DNA of 64,000 nt, taken from Gordionus sp. m RMFG-2023. Its lineage: Eukaryota; Nematomorpha; Gordioida; Chordodea; Parachordodidae. The notes below the pieces were generated by a model that worked only from the letters and a program-made list of their open reading frames with translations, was not told the origin of the DNA and did not search any database. Each line of letters opens with the position of its first letter. The first letter of the stretch is position 1. This document shows positions 51,401 through 62,435 of the stretch, piece after piece. Location of the stretch: assembly GCF_954871325.1 (NCBI RefSeq), contig NC_088776.1:42674569-42738568 (forward strand). Direction: 5' to 3'. The position numbers and the translations under genes are program-made.

Positions 51401-54400
51401 ATGCACCGATACCACATTTTTTGCCGATACTAACATTTTTTAAAAATATGAAATATAATCCAAAAATAAACATAAGTTTATTCGAAAACTTGAAATAATT
51501 ATTTTCCCAGTCCTCATTTCTACAAAAAAAGTTTTTTTTCATTTTTGTTTTAAGCCATAAAGTCGTGGCCTGGTTTGTCTAATTTCTAAACAGTCGTCTC
51601 TTTAGCCGTCTATATAGCTTCCTCTAAAACAGAATAAAAAGAAAGAGGCTATTTAGATAAATATGTATAAGATCCAGAGTTGTTAAAAGATACTTTTTAA
51701 ATGGATCTAGATACAGATACATCGTCTAAAATAATATCTAGATACCGATATTTTAATCAAAAATCTATCTAGATACAGACACAGATACCACATTTTTATA
51801 TCTAGATATAGGATCTAGATACACAACTCTGATAAGATCAAACGCGTCTTTGTGTTCCCAAAAAAATATATAAATAACAAAATAATATTTATTTAAATGT
51901 ATACAAAAAAAAACCAAAATAGGATTTCCTAGTTTAAAATCTGTTTAGCTTTTGGCTAAACAGAAATAAGTTTCATAAATAAGACGAACCAAAACACTGG
52001 CTTAACGCCTTTGAATATTAATGTAGCTTCTTAGTCGTAATTTACTTAGCTGATTCCGCAGCAAAATAAGTAAGAAGAAATAGAAAGAGAAATAACGCTT
52101 TTTTTTATTATTAATATCGGTTTTATTATGGTTATTATTAAAAAAATATTACCTTTAAACACTTTATATCTTCTTCCTAATCTGTTTAGAAATTTATCAT
52201 AATTTTGCAAATAAAATTTCTTTTTTACAAAAAAATATGGGTATTATTTTAACTATCGGTCATTGATGTACATAAAAATTAATCGACTAGGGTAATTCAA
52301 AGTATCGGTACATCTCTAATATATATTTATTATATAAAATTTTACAAAATGATGATGGCTGGTAAAAATTAAATTAAAAATTTTTACATAAAGTTTTGTC
52401 TAAAACTTATTTCTAAACTTTAAAGAAGTCTAACGTTTAAAGTTATTAAAATTTAAAAGAAATATATTAACCACATTATTTTCCATTTCCATTCACGTGT
52501 TTTTCAATAAAGTTTTAAAGGTTTTTGAATTGATTTTTTTTAAAAAGTGGTTTGGACCCAAATATATAATATGATAAATTTGATAAAATGATATGAATTT
52601 TTGAATCTTAAATTTTTTATTTGGGTTTAATAAATTTCCCAGGGTTCGGATTTTAGAATTTTAATAAAAGGTAGTGAATAATAATTTGTCATTATTAATT
52701 TTTAGTAAAAAAAGAAAAATTCCCAATAAACATGGAAATAAATAAATAAATATTTTTAAAATTATATAATTACATTTCAAAGTTAAATTAAAACTTTTAT
52801 TCATTTTTCATATTTAATATTTGTTTTAAGTAGCAAATGAGCGCGCTACTTCCACCACTATTTTTCAAAAAAGAAAATAGCGCGCTAAGCTCTTTTTTCA
52901 AAAAAATGGGCCTTGCAAATCTGGTTTGTATATGTCAATATATATAAATAAAATGGCAATTATTTTTGTTCGTAATATAAATATAGTACAAAACTTTGAG
53001 ACATGATTGTTAGGTATATTAAATTATCTGGTAATACCTCAGATAAATGTATTGGTAACTAACAACGCGTTATTTAAAATTATTTACAGTTTTATTTTTG
53101 ACGCCATTTTTTTTGAATACCGACAAATTACCTACAATGAAATATATCATAAAGTTGTTTGATTTTTAAAATTATTATTCATTAATGTTTTATGTAATCA
53201 TTTCCCCTCTCCTTGTTCTCTTTTTTACTTGTTTCAATAGGACAATGATTTTTTTTTCATTAGCTCTCCTTAATGGATGAATAAGTTATTTTAAAAATTT
53301 GGGAAAAAAAAATATTTGAAGTTGTAATAGAAAAATTTGTTCATATAATATAGGGGCGGATTCTTGGTTTATTTGTAATTTTATTTTATAACTAATGCAT
53401 TGACATATATAATACCTAGACTGACGATTCACATTCATTAAAATGCATTTTTAAGCATCGTTAAAAGCAAATCAGCTGGACCCGCCATTTTGGTAACACA
53501 TATAGTAATTATTCTCATGTTAAAAACTACTGTTAAATTGATAACTTGCTTCCCTATTATCTCGATGATCTGGTAATTCTTTAATAAAGTTTGCATCAAG
53601 GAATAAATTAGGTTCTCGTTTAAAATTTTAATAATGATTAGTATAACCAAGATGGCGTCTCCAGCTGATTAGCATTGATGTACACCTTTAATGAATGAAT
53701 GAATCGTCAGTCTAGGTATTATATATGTCATTGAATTAATGATAAAAACATTTCTTCCACATATTGTAAGTTTGGAAAACTTGAGTTTTATTACGACCTG
53801 CAATATTAGATAAAGCAAGTAATGTCCATAGACTTATAATATACATGGATTATTAAAGGTTATATTAAGGCAAAAAAAGTTGACCAATTAGAAGTAGTGT
53901 TGTTAAACGGCTCGATTTTTAGAAACGACTAACCCAATATTTTAGCCAATATTATGCAAGCCTGGAGATTTTGCTCAAGGATAGCTGAAAGGTTTATACA
54001 TCTATAAACGAAATCTCAAGATTTGCGTAATATTATTTTGGATAAATTTACAATTGGCGATATCAGCTCTAACAACACTAATTAAACCCTATAATAGTTT
54101 GCCCTATTTATTAATAGTAACATTTCGTAGAGGTCTGCCAGGCTCATTAGGTCTGTAAAAAATTTTTGCGCAAGTTGCCCCGCCCCAAATTTACGAAAAG
54201 TTTTGCGGCTCGTTAAAATTTACTAAAAGTCCGTCACGACTGCTATCTTTTAGTAAGTATATTATATATAGATTTTATATTTTAGTTTAAAATACAAAAA
54301 AATTAACATATTATGATTTCTTTTCAAATAGAAAACAAAAATATTATCTTAAAATTCAAAAAAAATATATCAAATTTTTAATACTCGGGCTGTATTAAAA

Positions 54401-57400
54401 TTTTAAGAAAAATCAGAGATTTGTAATTTCTGCCTGATTTTTTATATGTAAGTTGTTAAGCGCCTGACATTTTTTATGTACATCTTGTCCGGCCCCACCC
54501 GTTATCATTTTTTGCCCCAATCCATTAAAATTTTAAAAAAAAATTTCCTCGGGCAGGCCTCTAATTCTTTAGAGCTATCTGTCTATTTGTATTAACTTTG
54601 AAAATAATAATGATTGAAAATGAAAGTTATCATTTTAATTTTTTTTAAATTATGAAACATCAACGTTTAATATAATATATATTTTATAAAAAACATGTTT
54701 TACCCATTTATAACTTAAGCTACTATTACTACTGTACTGCACTTTATTTTTAGCTTACATTAATTTTCGAATTTAAAAATAATTATTAATCTCTTACAAA
54801 TAATTAAAATCTTTATTAATATAAATCACAGACCTAGAGAGGTACCAATTGCACGGCCCGAATTTGTAAAGAAAAGATTTTTTAAACTCGGCCCGGATTT
54901 TTTTTAAAAATTTTTTTAGCCCAGCCCGGATTTTTTTTTAAAATTAAATTTTCCACCCATCCCGGGTAATTTTTTTATTAAAATGGTTTTGAAATGATAT
55001 AGGAAATATGAGAAGTGAATGAATGTGATATATTATTCAATTAAAGAACAATTTTTGAATATATTTTATTTTATTTCATCTATTTATTATATATATATAA
55101 TCGCCTTTTGGCCCTACCCGTGTTTAAAAAAATTTACGCTCGGATATTCTATATGATATTAATTTATGTAAAAATTTAATTTTATAAAGAAAATATATAA
55201 GAATTTCGCCCATGTTAATTTATCATCTTATTTTTTAAAATTAACTATCGCTTGCTTATAAAATGGGTAGAGGGAGGTAAGACCTTAAATATCCAAATTC
55301 GCGCATCATTATAAATTTATCTAAGGAAATTAGAAAGATAGCAAACCAATTAGCCTGTTGTACCAGTAAAGATACATTACATAAATAAATATAAAAATGC
55401 CAGGGTTTTTGAGCTTACTCAAAATAGAGAACATCTAAAGATAACTAATTCGAAAAGGATAGAATTCTAGAAAAATTGGTCTTAAAAAATGGCATTCCTC
55501 TTCGTCAAAAATATAATTTAATGAGATTTCTGCAATTGAGAATCAACTTTCCATGTCAACTTACAACGAAGAAAATATTAAATTGGATATTCCTTCGATA
55601 AGAAAAATGAATACTTGAAATTTTGCTTATATCTTAACCATTTTTAACAACATTCCAAAAGAAGAAAAAATTAAATTGGGCTTTAAAATATGTAAATTAA
55701 ATAAAATAGTAATGCAGAAATTCTGATTACTTAAAAACCTATAAGTTTCCAGATAGTATCATGATAAGAGGTTGGAAGCAAAAGGCCTAGTATGTATTAT
55801 CTTTATAGTGTTAAATATTGAGATATCCTCAACAAAATACTTGTCCCATCATTTAGTTATTAAGAAAATTACATCTTCCAGCATGATGGAGCTCATTTTC
55901 ATACCCTTAAATCTACATAAATCTTAGGATCCCAATATTAATATACTATTCTCTAGATCTAAATCCTATTGAAAACATGTTGTTCAAAACGAAGCATAGA
56001 AAACAGCTATGTAGAACAAAGGATTTTGAAGAAAGAGTCTATATTAAAGTCGAATCTCAGAATATATGCCAGAATCTTATTAATTTAATCAAAGTATAAC
56101 CGCAGTTATAAAGGCGGACAAGACATAGCACAATTTTAATATAGCTTGGCCAAAATAATGATATTTTAGCAGTAGAGTGATAATTTTGAATAGAGTTACA
56201 TATTTTAAATTATATATATTTTAATAATTTATATTATATTACATTTTGTCAATTACATATTGCGTTTTGTAATAATATAGGTTTTTAAAAAAATTTGAAT
56301 GCTTATGATATTTTTTTAATAAAAATTTGATAAGCTAAACAAATATATATGAAGTGGGGTATTATATAAAAAATTTGTAATTTAATTTAAAAATATAGTA
56401 TGATATTGTTAAATTTGAGATGATTACTATAAATTTTAGACGATATTTAAATGATAATTATTTTTGTAGTTTTAATTATGTGTAACCGATTGTTTAAAAG
56501 TTTATTTTAAATACAGGGAAACTTCTGGAGGTGGTCATCTATTCATGATGACCGCTTTTCCATCCAAAATTTTATTTGGAATTTTTCTCACACCAAACAT
56601 AACCTGCACTGGGTCGTCCCTTAAAAATAAAAAAATCTTATTAAAAAGTGTATTAGAATTAATCATGTATAATTAATATTTAATAAAAGTCTAAATTTTA
56701 TATTTAATTGGAAAATAAAAATCCAATCCAAGGCCACCGAGGAAATATCCAAAACATTGGCTTCCATGAAAAACATGCTTTATGGATCGGGTGATCAAGA
56801 GCCTCACGCCGAAACGGTAGCTCAACTAGCCCAAGAGATCTACAACTCCAACCTCATTTATTTACTCATCAAAAACTTATCCAAAATCGATTTTGAAGTT
56901 TATAAATTATTATCTTATTCATGTCTAATTTATGCATCTTTCTTTTTATTTAGAAAAGTTGCATTATTCTGATTTGATGTATCTTCTTCTATTTTATTGT
57001 TTATTGGCGATTTTTCGGGTTTACTCCGGTGGGCCAGTTTCCCTTCTGGACCATTTTCTTTACGTTCTTGGTGTCGCTATTTATAAGATCCATTGTGTAT
57101 AGTTACTTTAAAAAGTTTTAAATATCACATTTTTTTAATATTAAAAAAATTTCACTTGAAAATAAACTGTGTCTCTTACCGATTAGATCCCACTTAAAAT
57201 AAAGTCCTAGCTCCGAGAAAATAATAAAATTTTGAAAAATCTCGTAGGAAAAGAAGGAAAATGATTAGCACTTCAGGATAAGGCATTTCATTTTTTACAA
57301 AAAAGAAAGATTTTTTTACTTGGATTCGACTTGAGGGAATATTTATCCAAATTTGACCTGCAGAAATTTTTTTAAAAATCATTAAGGGTTTTCCAAATTT

Positions 57401-57696
57401 TTTTCTCAATCTTATATATTTCTTTTATTATATTTTGTTTTGAATTTGGGTTTTGTTTTGTTAATTATATTTTTAAATGTTTGCCCCCTGCGTCAATTAT
57501 TATTATTAATATGATTTGTTAGTTTATATTAACATAATATTTTTTTTTGATATAATTCCTTTTATTATAATTTCAAGAGTAAAAAAGACGTAACTCAAAT
57601 TGTCAACAATCTACTGAGGAGGCAAATAGGTATGCGATATCCTACTGTTGATCAAATTTACATCAAAAAGGAAATATTATTCACCCTTTTAAAAGG
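42402..57696 (+). CDS. CAB39: MO25/CAB39 scaffold protein, first three exons
   Basis: MO25 binds STRAD and LKB1 and activates that kinase complex and related STE20 kinases; it is a cytosolic helical-repeat protein. Exons: 42402-42503 ([20 protein letters not shown]), 56733-56897 ([18 protein letters not shown], then [13 protein letters not shown] and KIDFE) and 57578-57696 ([17 protein letters not shown], then RYPTVDQI and FTLLKG). The introns of 14,229 and 680 nt are GT-AG and phase 0; the last donor (AAAGG|GTAAAT) is phase 2. These 128 codons match the family's first third almost without gaps. The expected next exon (LNCG, MLRECIRHE) was not found before the window ends, so the gene is partial here. 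Confidence 0.93.
42504..46082 (+). other. MO25 intron 1, first part
   Basis: AT-rich filler. A minus-strand frame at 45501-45313 is somewhat protein-like ([28 protein letters not shown]) but unrecognised. A possible pogo-like MITE is listed separately. Confidence 0.4.
43626..44104. mobile_element. Possible pogo/Tigger-like MITE
   Basis: The left end TACAGTTGACCATTATATC and right end GAGGGTTTACTGTA form a short imperfect inverted repeat starting at TA, as in pogo-group elements. The interior is non-coding. A similar inner word, GATTTTGACAGG, recurs at about 59920. The terminal match is short, so this is tentative. Confidence 0.35.
46083..47958 (-). mobile_element. hAT element with BED finger and dimerisation domain, internally deleted
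   Basis: The ends CAGGCTTGTTAACCGATC and GATCTTTTAACAACTCTG are flanked by the exact octamer CATTTGTA (46075-46082 and 47959-47966). Minus-strand coding pieces: 47579 to about 47340 with a BED zinc finger ([15 protein letters not shown]), 46787-46548 with [14 protein letters not shown], and 46480-46352 with the hAT dimerisation block ([20 protein letters not shown]). The catalytic middle is missing, so it is a deletion derivative that kept both functional ends. Its terminal sequence matches the 157-bp MITE at 51675. Small direct repeats lie near 46200-46330. Confidence 0.9.
47967..48634. other. MO25 intron 1, nothing recognised
   Basis: AT-rich sequence between hAT copies; no frame or repeat stands out. 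Confidence 0.4.
48635..49115 (-). repeat. Repeat block with tRNA-like (SINE-type) segment, copy A
   Basis: About 480 bp, also present as copy B at 50535-51015 in the same orientation. The minus strand at 49060-48986 reads like a tRNA: an A-box-like TGGCCTAATCAGCAAGAG and a B-box-like GGTTCGAATTCC that is one base longer than the consensus. Inside the block, GCAGACCTCTAG and AGAGGTCTGCAAA are opposed hAT-like ends. This is a composite of a SINE-type tRNA relic and hAT debris rather than a working tRNA gene. Confidence 0.65.
49213..50527 (-). mobile_element. hAT element with partial transposase, exact 8-bp target duplication
   Basis: The ends CAGGGATGTGAACCC and GGCTTCACATCCCTG are flanked by TAAAAAAC on both sides (49205-49212 and 50528-50535). 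Minus-strand transposase pieces: 50094-49846 ([16 protein letters not shown] and [15 protein letters not shown]), then [11 protein letters not shown] near 49800, then [17 protein letters not shown] near 49400. An in-frame stop precedes the last piece, and the N-terminus and BED finger are absent. Subterminal words GGGTCCGGGTTCGGG repeat at both ends. The terminal family is shared with the MITE at 13973. Confidence 0.9.
50535..51015 (-). repeat. Repeat block with tRNA-like segment, copy B
   Basis: Direct repeat of 48635-49115, with substitutions and small indels. The tRNA-like part is at 50948-50877 on the minus strand. Homology with copy A begins at the hAT target-duplication octamer, so the hAT element at 49213 landed at the edge between two tandem copies. 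Confidence 0.65.
51396..52318. mobile_element. hAT-type MITE, CAGAGATGCACCGATA family
   Basis: Left end CAGAGATGCACCGATACC, right end AGTATCGGTACATCTCTA. The target duplication is no longer clear. A second, smaller MITE (51675-51831) has inserted into it, so it is the older of the two. No coding sequence. Confidence 0.65.
51675..51831. mobile_element. 157-bp hAT MITE, exact 8-bp target duplication, nested
   Basis: Ends CAGAGTTGTTAAAAGATA and TACACAACTCTG; the octamer ATAAGATC stands on both sides (51667-51674 and 51832-51839). The interior is almost wholly built of ATCTAGATA and AGATACAGATAC words. The terminal sequence is that of the larger hAT copy at 46083-47958, which makes this a probable short derivative of it. 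Confidence 0.92.
52319..53397. other. MO25 intron 1, nothing recognised
   Basis: AT-rich filler. A pair of GAGCGCGCTA / TAGCGCGCTA words lies at about 52840-52890, close together and opposed, and may be a small hairpin. Confidence 0.4.
53398..53733. mobile_element. 336-bp MITE, same family as 29176
   Basis: Terminal inverted repeats of about 100 bp start CATTGACATATATAATACC and contain GACTGACGATTC and CAGCTGGA. The flanking octamers AACTAATG and AATTAATG match at seven of eight. No coding sequence. Terminal words are shared with the P-like end at 4226-4328. Confidence 0.88.
54128..54563. mobile_element. hAT-type MITE, TAGAGGTCTGCC family
   Basis: Ends TAGAGGTCTGCCAGGCTC and GGGCAGGCCTCTA form an inverted repeat. 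The subterminal zones are rich in CGGCTC/GCCCCGCCCC words on the left and CGGCCCCACCCG on the right. The flanking octamers no longer match well, so it is old. A related-looking piece with GGCCCGAATTTG and CTCGGCCCGGAT words lies at about 54839-55150. Confidence 0.55.
55264..56115 (+). pseudogene. Tc1/mariner-like transposase, heavily decayed
   Basis: Starts MGRGR and continues with [13 protein letters not shown], a Tc1-type helix-turn-helix. The catalytic part ends with [10 protein letters not shown], where the last acidic residue of the triad sits, followed by [17 protein letters not shown]. Many stops and frame changes separate the recognisable pieces. No clean terminal repeats were found. 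The length of about 850 bp is slightly short for a full Tc1 transposase. Confidence 0.8.
56116..56732. other. End of MO25 intron 1
   Basis: AT-rich. A better-balanced patch at 56515-56635 (GGAGGTGGTCATC, CATGATGACCGC) may be a transposon end or a splicing-related region; it is not recognised. Confidence 0.35.
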
Positions 57697-58666
57697 GTAA
57701 ATAAAATTTATTGAAAATGTTTTATTTGGGCTGTATCCAAAATCTTATATCAAAAAAGAAGAAATAAGCTTTTTTAAATATAAAAATAAAAACACTTCCA
57801 AAATAATTCTAGAATATTTTAAAAATTTAACATTTGATTTCATTAATTTCGTGGCAATTTTTTTTCCACTTGAATTATCCATATTTCAAATGCCTCAAAA
57901 CACGGTTTATAAAAAGATTCTATGAACAGTAAATTTGGTTTTATACCATATATATAACGCTTTACCAACAACGAAATTCAAAACGCGAAAAGTAGGAAAT
58001 TTGATAAGTAGAAAATATTCCAAATCAAAAGATTAAAATCAGGATGATAACTGGTATAGAAAATATAACTATATAAGAAAAGATATTTTAAAAAAAATAA
58101 AAGCTGCAATTGGCAATGCTTGGATATAATATTTTATTTACGTCATTAATTTCATAGTTAACCTTAATTGGTATAACTTCTATACAATTTCTTTCTTTCT
58201 TTCATAGTCTTATAAAATATAATGTTATTAAGGTTACAAAATTTTTATTTTTTTCCAATTATATACAAGCTATAAAACATTTAAAATACTCATATTAAAT
58301 AATTTAATCTAATAAGCATAATGAATATTTTTGTTGTAATTTTTTTTTAAAATTATATTTTGACCTTTGGCAATTTTACGTTGTGGAATTATTTTAACCC
58401 TTTAGCTCGCTCCTTTCTAAGATCCTATTAAAAATGTTTACCAACAATGTATTTATATATGGGATAATCTCTTAATGTTAAGCAAAATACCTTATAGAAT
58501 TTTAAACTTATAAATAATTATTATTATATTATAATTGGATAGTTTTTTTTCCATTACGAAAAAAATATAAAGAGTTTATATAAATTACTTTTCAAGTTTG
58601 GGAATTGTAAAATAAAAATTGGTGACCATAACATAATGGCGTTGTTGCTATTTGTGTTCTGTGTGT
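57697..58666. other. MO25 intron 3, start
   Basis: AT-rich sequence with no convincing MO25 exon. A forward frame at about 57790-57925 is open, but lacks the conserved residues expected there. Confidence 0.4.
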
Positions 58667-59118
58667 TAGTCATCTGCATCGGGCTTAATTTTTCAAGCCA
58701 GACCCTATTCCGATTTTTATTTGTCTCTAAAAGTCCGACCCGAAATAAAAATAGAAATTAGTCGGCCTTGCTAGAATTTATTTAAATAATATAAATTAGT
58801 TTTTTTACTGTTATCTTATATATTTTTTTTTATTTTAAATTTATAGAATAATCAGATATATTTTATCAATTAAATAATTATAAAAGATTTATAAAAAAAA
58901 TTAGATATAATTTTTATACCCAAAACAAAATAAAAGATATTGGCGCCTAGTTTTTCGCGAATAAAAAATATTGGAATATTGTTTCTTGTAAAAATTTAAA
59001 ACACAAATTTGAATCATTAACAAAATTAATGCCTTGCCTGAATTTTTTTTAAATATTAGGGCCGACCCAGCCAGAACCAAATTTTAAAAAATAGACCAGG
59101 TGCCTTTGCAGATCTCAA
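58667..59118. mobile_element. 452-bp hAT MITE, exact 8-bp target duplication
   Basis: Left end TAGTCATCTGCATCGGGC, right end GCCTTTGCAGATCTCAA; the octamer CTGTGTGT stands on both sides (58659-58666 and 59119-59126). Interior words TTTTATTTGTC and CCGACCCGAAATA are shared with the copy at 12003-12273. Non-coding. Confidence 0.85.
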
Positions 59119-59126
59119 CTGTGTGT

Positions 59127-60519
59127 ACACGGTAGGTCAATAATTTCGAAATTAAGTTTTATTAATAAAATATACACCTTGCGGTTTAGCCGTTACGATT
59201 GTTAAACCTCACTGGGCCTATAAAATTTATCATAATTAACTAATTCAAAAATCACATTTATGGATCGTTTTAAAATTTATTTACAACATCCCATTGAAGC
59301 CATTTACATACTATTAAATTATTTCGATTTGATCATATTTAAAACTTTAACCCAGAAAATACGTACATTTGCAGATCTTTTATGATTATATAAAATAAAA
59401 TTTGGGTTAAAAATTATGGCGATCATTTTCAATTTAAGAACGTTTGTTTTACGCAATTTTTTTTTTTGACAAAATAGTAATTTGTTTTGGTTTTTTAAAT
59501 TAAATATTACTAATTTGGTTATATTTATTTGGGATTGTCGATTTAAATATTATAACCATAATTATACTATATTTTACTATGCATTTTAAGATTGGTCTTT
59601 TTTTTGAGTTGGGTTTATTTATTTAATAATTTTTGCTAATATTATTATCTTTCCATTAGTTGGTGTTGGTGCTCATATTAGACTATAATATAAATTCAAA
59701 CATTTTTTGACTTTATAATGAAGTGAAATCGAAATTTATTCTAACAATGTTCCAAATATCATTTTAATCTTATTTCTATATTTAAAAAAACTAATTTATA
59801 TTCAAGATTTGATTGTAATATAATAATAATTTTATATACTCATTAACATCTTTGCAAAGGCGGTTTGGTTGGTCAGCATTTAGATAGGTGGTATAGAACA
59901 CATTTATAAGCATTTTTAACAAGATTTTGACAGGGAAGAACATACCTAATAAGTTAAATAAGGTGGTCGGACACGGTAATAATAAAATCATTAATTTAAA
60001 TTACAAAAAAACAATTTTAATTCAAATTTTTTTAAAATATTTATTTTGAGTTGAGTGACTTATAGTTAATTAAATAAAATCAATATTAAAACCAATAGGA
60101 ATTATCATTTTATTTGAAAGTCCATAACTATAGCTCGCATTTTTAGATTTCATTATTTTTAAAATTGAATAAAAACATGCATAAATTACCAAAGTACAAA
60201 GTAATAAAAAGCGATTCTGAACCCGGCGAAATTTATGCTTGGTTCATTTCAGGTTCGGAATTGTTTAAAAAAATGAGGTCTAACTTTTTTAAAATAGATA
60301 TCAGTCCAAGCAGGCCTATCCCAGGCTGGGTTCGGACCAGGTCATGCATAAATGAAAATTATTAGTAAATTATCCAAACTATTGATCGGATAAGTTTATT
60401 TTGTAAAAATGAAATGTAAAAAAAAAGCTTTTCATTGCTCTTTTTTTCTAAAACTTTTACTGGTAAAAAATGTATGAGAAATTAAGCAGAGGACAGATGT
60501 TGGATCGAATCAAACGATG
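59127..60519. other. AT-rich stretch with possible hAT scraps
   Basis: No gene recognised. At 60215-60345 words such as GAACCCGGCGAAA, CAGGTTCGGAA and CTGGGTTCGGACC resemble subterminal hAT sequence. The open frame at 60165-60365 runs through these and is not a credible gene. Confidence 0.4.
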
Positions 60520-60767
60520 AGTATGTCACTTTTCGATGGTACATCTTCACTAAATTTTTATTTAAACATGTTATCAATACTTATTTTAATCTATTTTCGT
60601 CAAAAATATTTAAAAAACTTTAAAAATAACGATTATGACAATTGTCACTTTTCTATGGTACATCTTCACTAAATTTTATTTAAACATGTTATCAATACTT
60701 ATTTTAATCTATTTTCGTCAAAAAAAATCCAAAAACTTTAAAATTAACGATTATGACAATTCTCACA
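60520..60767 (-). repeat. Satellite, about 119-bp unit, two copies, left arm (inverted)
   Basis: The GTCAC word recurs at 60525 and 60644 and, slightly changed, at 60762. Unit sequence is the reverse complement of the satellite at 63146-64000, including the TGACAATTGTCA palindrome. Both units are of the AAGTATTGATAACATG subtype. Confidence 0.9.
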
Positions 60768-60857
60768 TTAAAAAATATTATCCTTAAAAAGATCATATAA
60801 AATAATATCAAAAAGTTTAATATAAATATTTTTAAAAAATTATTTTAAAAAAACACC

Positions 60858-60968
60858 TTGTAACATCAATTCTTAATGAATTTACTATTCCTTTTGATTT
60901 TTCAAATTATTATAATAAAATGCATCAATTTTTGGAGATTGGTTATCGAGGACAACCAATGAATTAAG
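60858..60968 (+). pseudogene. Tc1/IS630-like transposase, C-terminal fragment on the plus strand
   Basis: Reads LNEFTIPFDFSNYYNKMHQF, then GYRGQPMN and a stop. The minus-strand copy at 61824-61205 ends with the same LNEFTIPFDFSNYY before diverging, so these are two copies of one family placed tail to tail about 240 bp apart. Here only the last 35 or so residues remain. Confidence 0.65.
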
Positions 60969-61204
60969 GTAAATTTATAAAAATATAATTTATATTGAAA
61001 TATATTTTAAAGGAATTTAGAAAAAGGAGAATAATATATATATAAAGAAAAAACGAAAATTAAAATATCCATTTATCCATTTTTTTTAAATCTGTTTTGT
61101 TATATATTATATATTTGATTGTCATTTATTTTTTGAGGGTTGTGCAAAAATAAAAAAACATATTGTTATTTTAATTGATTGTTTTTTTTTAATAATTTAC
61201 CCTA

Positions 61205-61824
61205 TATAATAATTTGAAAAATCAAAAGGAATAGTAAATTCATTAAGAAGTGATGTTACATTATTAATTATTTCTTTTCGAGTATTGGTCGGGGATTGAT
61301 CGACCTATATTTGTTTTTTAACACTCCAAAAAAATTTTCTATCGGGTTTAGTTGCGGCGAATAGGGTGGCAAATATTCTATTCGCGCTCTAAAACAATCA
61401 ATGAGGTGGCTTTTATGGATGGATGCATTGTCCATAACAATAACTGCATCACTCGGTAGAATATTAATTAGTGCATTCATATAATCTCTAAATAAAAGGC
61501 TATTATAAGGTCCTTCAATGATGCGATAAAGTATCACACCATCGATTCCCATAGTGCATAATATACTTTTATTCTTACCCTTAGATGGCGGGACTTTAAC
61601 ACTTGGCGTAACATTAATATGGGGCCCAGGCATAAGTTAGTATACTTTCTTCTTGGAATAGCCGATGTTGGATCAGTAATAGAATCACCACTTACAGAGG
61701 AAGAATTGATCATATGGAAATTATTTGTAATATTAGGTATTGAATTTGAATTAGATAAAACAGGATCAGGATTTAATGTAAATGAATTTGTATTACTAGA
61801 TAAAATTTGTCGTATATTAAACAT
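61205..61824 (-). pseudogene. Tc1/IS630-type DDE transposase, internally deleted
   Basis: N-terminal piece 61824 to about 61640 (ending AIPRRKYTNL), then the DDE core from about 61633: PPSKGKNKSILCTMGIDG, VIVMDNASIHK with the second catalytic Asp, and YLPPYSPQLNPIENFFG with the third acidic residue. The region that should hold the first catalytic Asp is deleted between the two pieces, and a frameshift near 61285 separates the C-terminus (RKEIINNVTSLLNEF). Direct repeats of about 120 bp containing GAGGGTTGTGCAAAAATAAA flank it at 61087-61207 and 61965-62092. Confidence 0.8.
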
Positions 61825-61839
61825 TTGAAAAAAATATTA

Positions 61840-62092
61840 AACTCTATTTTATAAAAAAAATTAAGTTATATAAAAATTGTAAATGCAAAAAAATTACCGT
61901 ATGTATTTTATAAAAAAAATAAAATTATATAAAAATTGTAAATGCAAAAAAATTACCGTATGTATTTTTTAAATCTGTTTTGTTATATATTATATATTTG
62001 ATTGTCATTTATTTTTTGAGGGTTGTGCAAAAATAAAAAAAAATATTGTTATTTTATTGTTTGTTTTTTTTAAATAATTTACCCTATAAATC
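61840..62092. repeat. Tandem 64-bp pair followed by a copy of the 61087 repeat
   Basis: TTGTAAATGCAAAAAAATTA then CCGTATGTATTTT occurs twice in tandem (61840-61965), then sequence matching 61087-61207 follows. The repeats on both sides of the IS630-type remnant are in direct orientation, so they are not its terminal inverted repeats. Confidence 0.75.
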
Positions 62093-62184
62093 ATATCATG
62101 TTTATTTGTTGATAATAATAAAATATTTACATTAAATATAAATAAAATAAATTGTTTTACTAAAATAAATAAATAATAATTAAT

Positions 62185-62424
62185 GCTAGGCATCGATGCA
62201 GAATTTTTGGCTAATTTATTATAGCCAATTTTTAGGCTTAGCCGATTTTTAGGCTTAGCCTTATTAGGCTTAGGCGTAGTTTATAGCCGATTACGCAACA
62301 CTATATGTTATACTAATAAAAAGTATATTAAAAATTAAAACCATTGGTATCTTTATATGATATCGGATCGGTAATCGGCAGTTATCAATTTAATATCGGA
62401 TCGGTCTCCAAAATATGGCGTATC
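62185..62424. mobile_element. hAT-type terminal fragments
   Basis: 62185-62295 contains repeated TTTTTAGGCTTAGCC words and ends ATTACGCAACACTA, which inverted looks like a hAT start. 62300-62424 matches the left end and inner part of the 14606-15342 MITE in inverted orientation (GATATCGGATCGGTAATCGG, TAATATCGGATCGGTCTCC). The outer terminus of that family is missing and the GCGAA array starts a few bases later. Confidence 0.55.
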
Positions 62425-62435
62425 AGGTCAATTCA

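Noticed and set aside
57790-57925. Forward frame after MO25 exon 3 (KIILEYFKN, ELSIFQMPQN) as the next MO25 exon
   Set aside because: A few residues line up with the family's KIIL and MSTF regions, but the strongly conserved LNCG and MLRECIRHE are absent and no phase-2 acceptor fits. Exons 1-3 are so well conserved that exon 4 should be obvious.
62225-62275. TTAGGC words as a telomere repeat
   Set aside because: TTAGGC occurs only three times, in both orientations and with unequal spacing, inside hAT-like terminal sequence. It is not a telomeric array.
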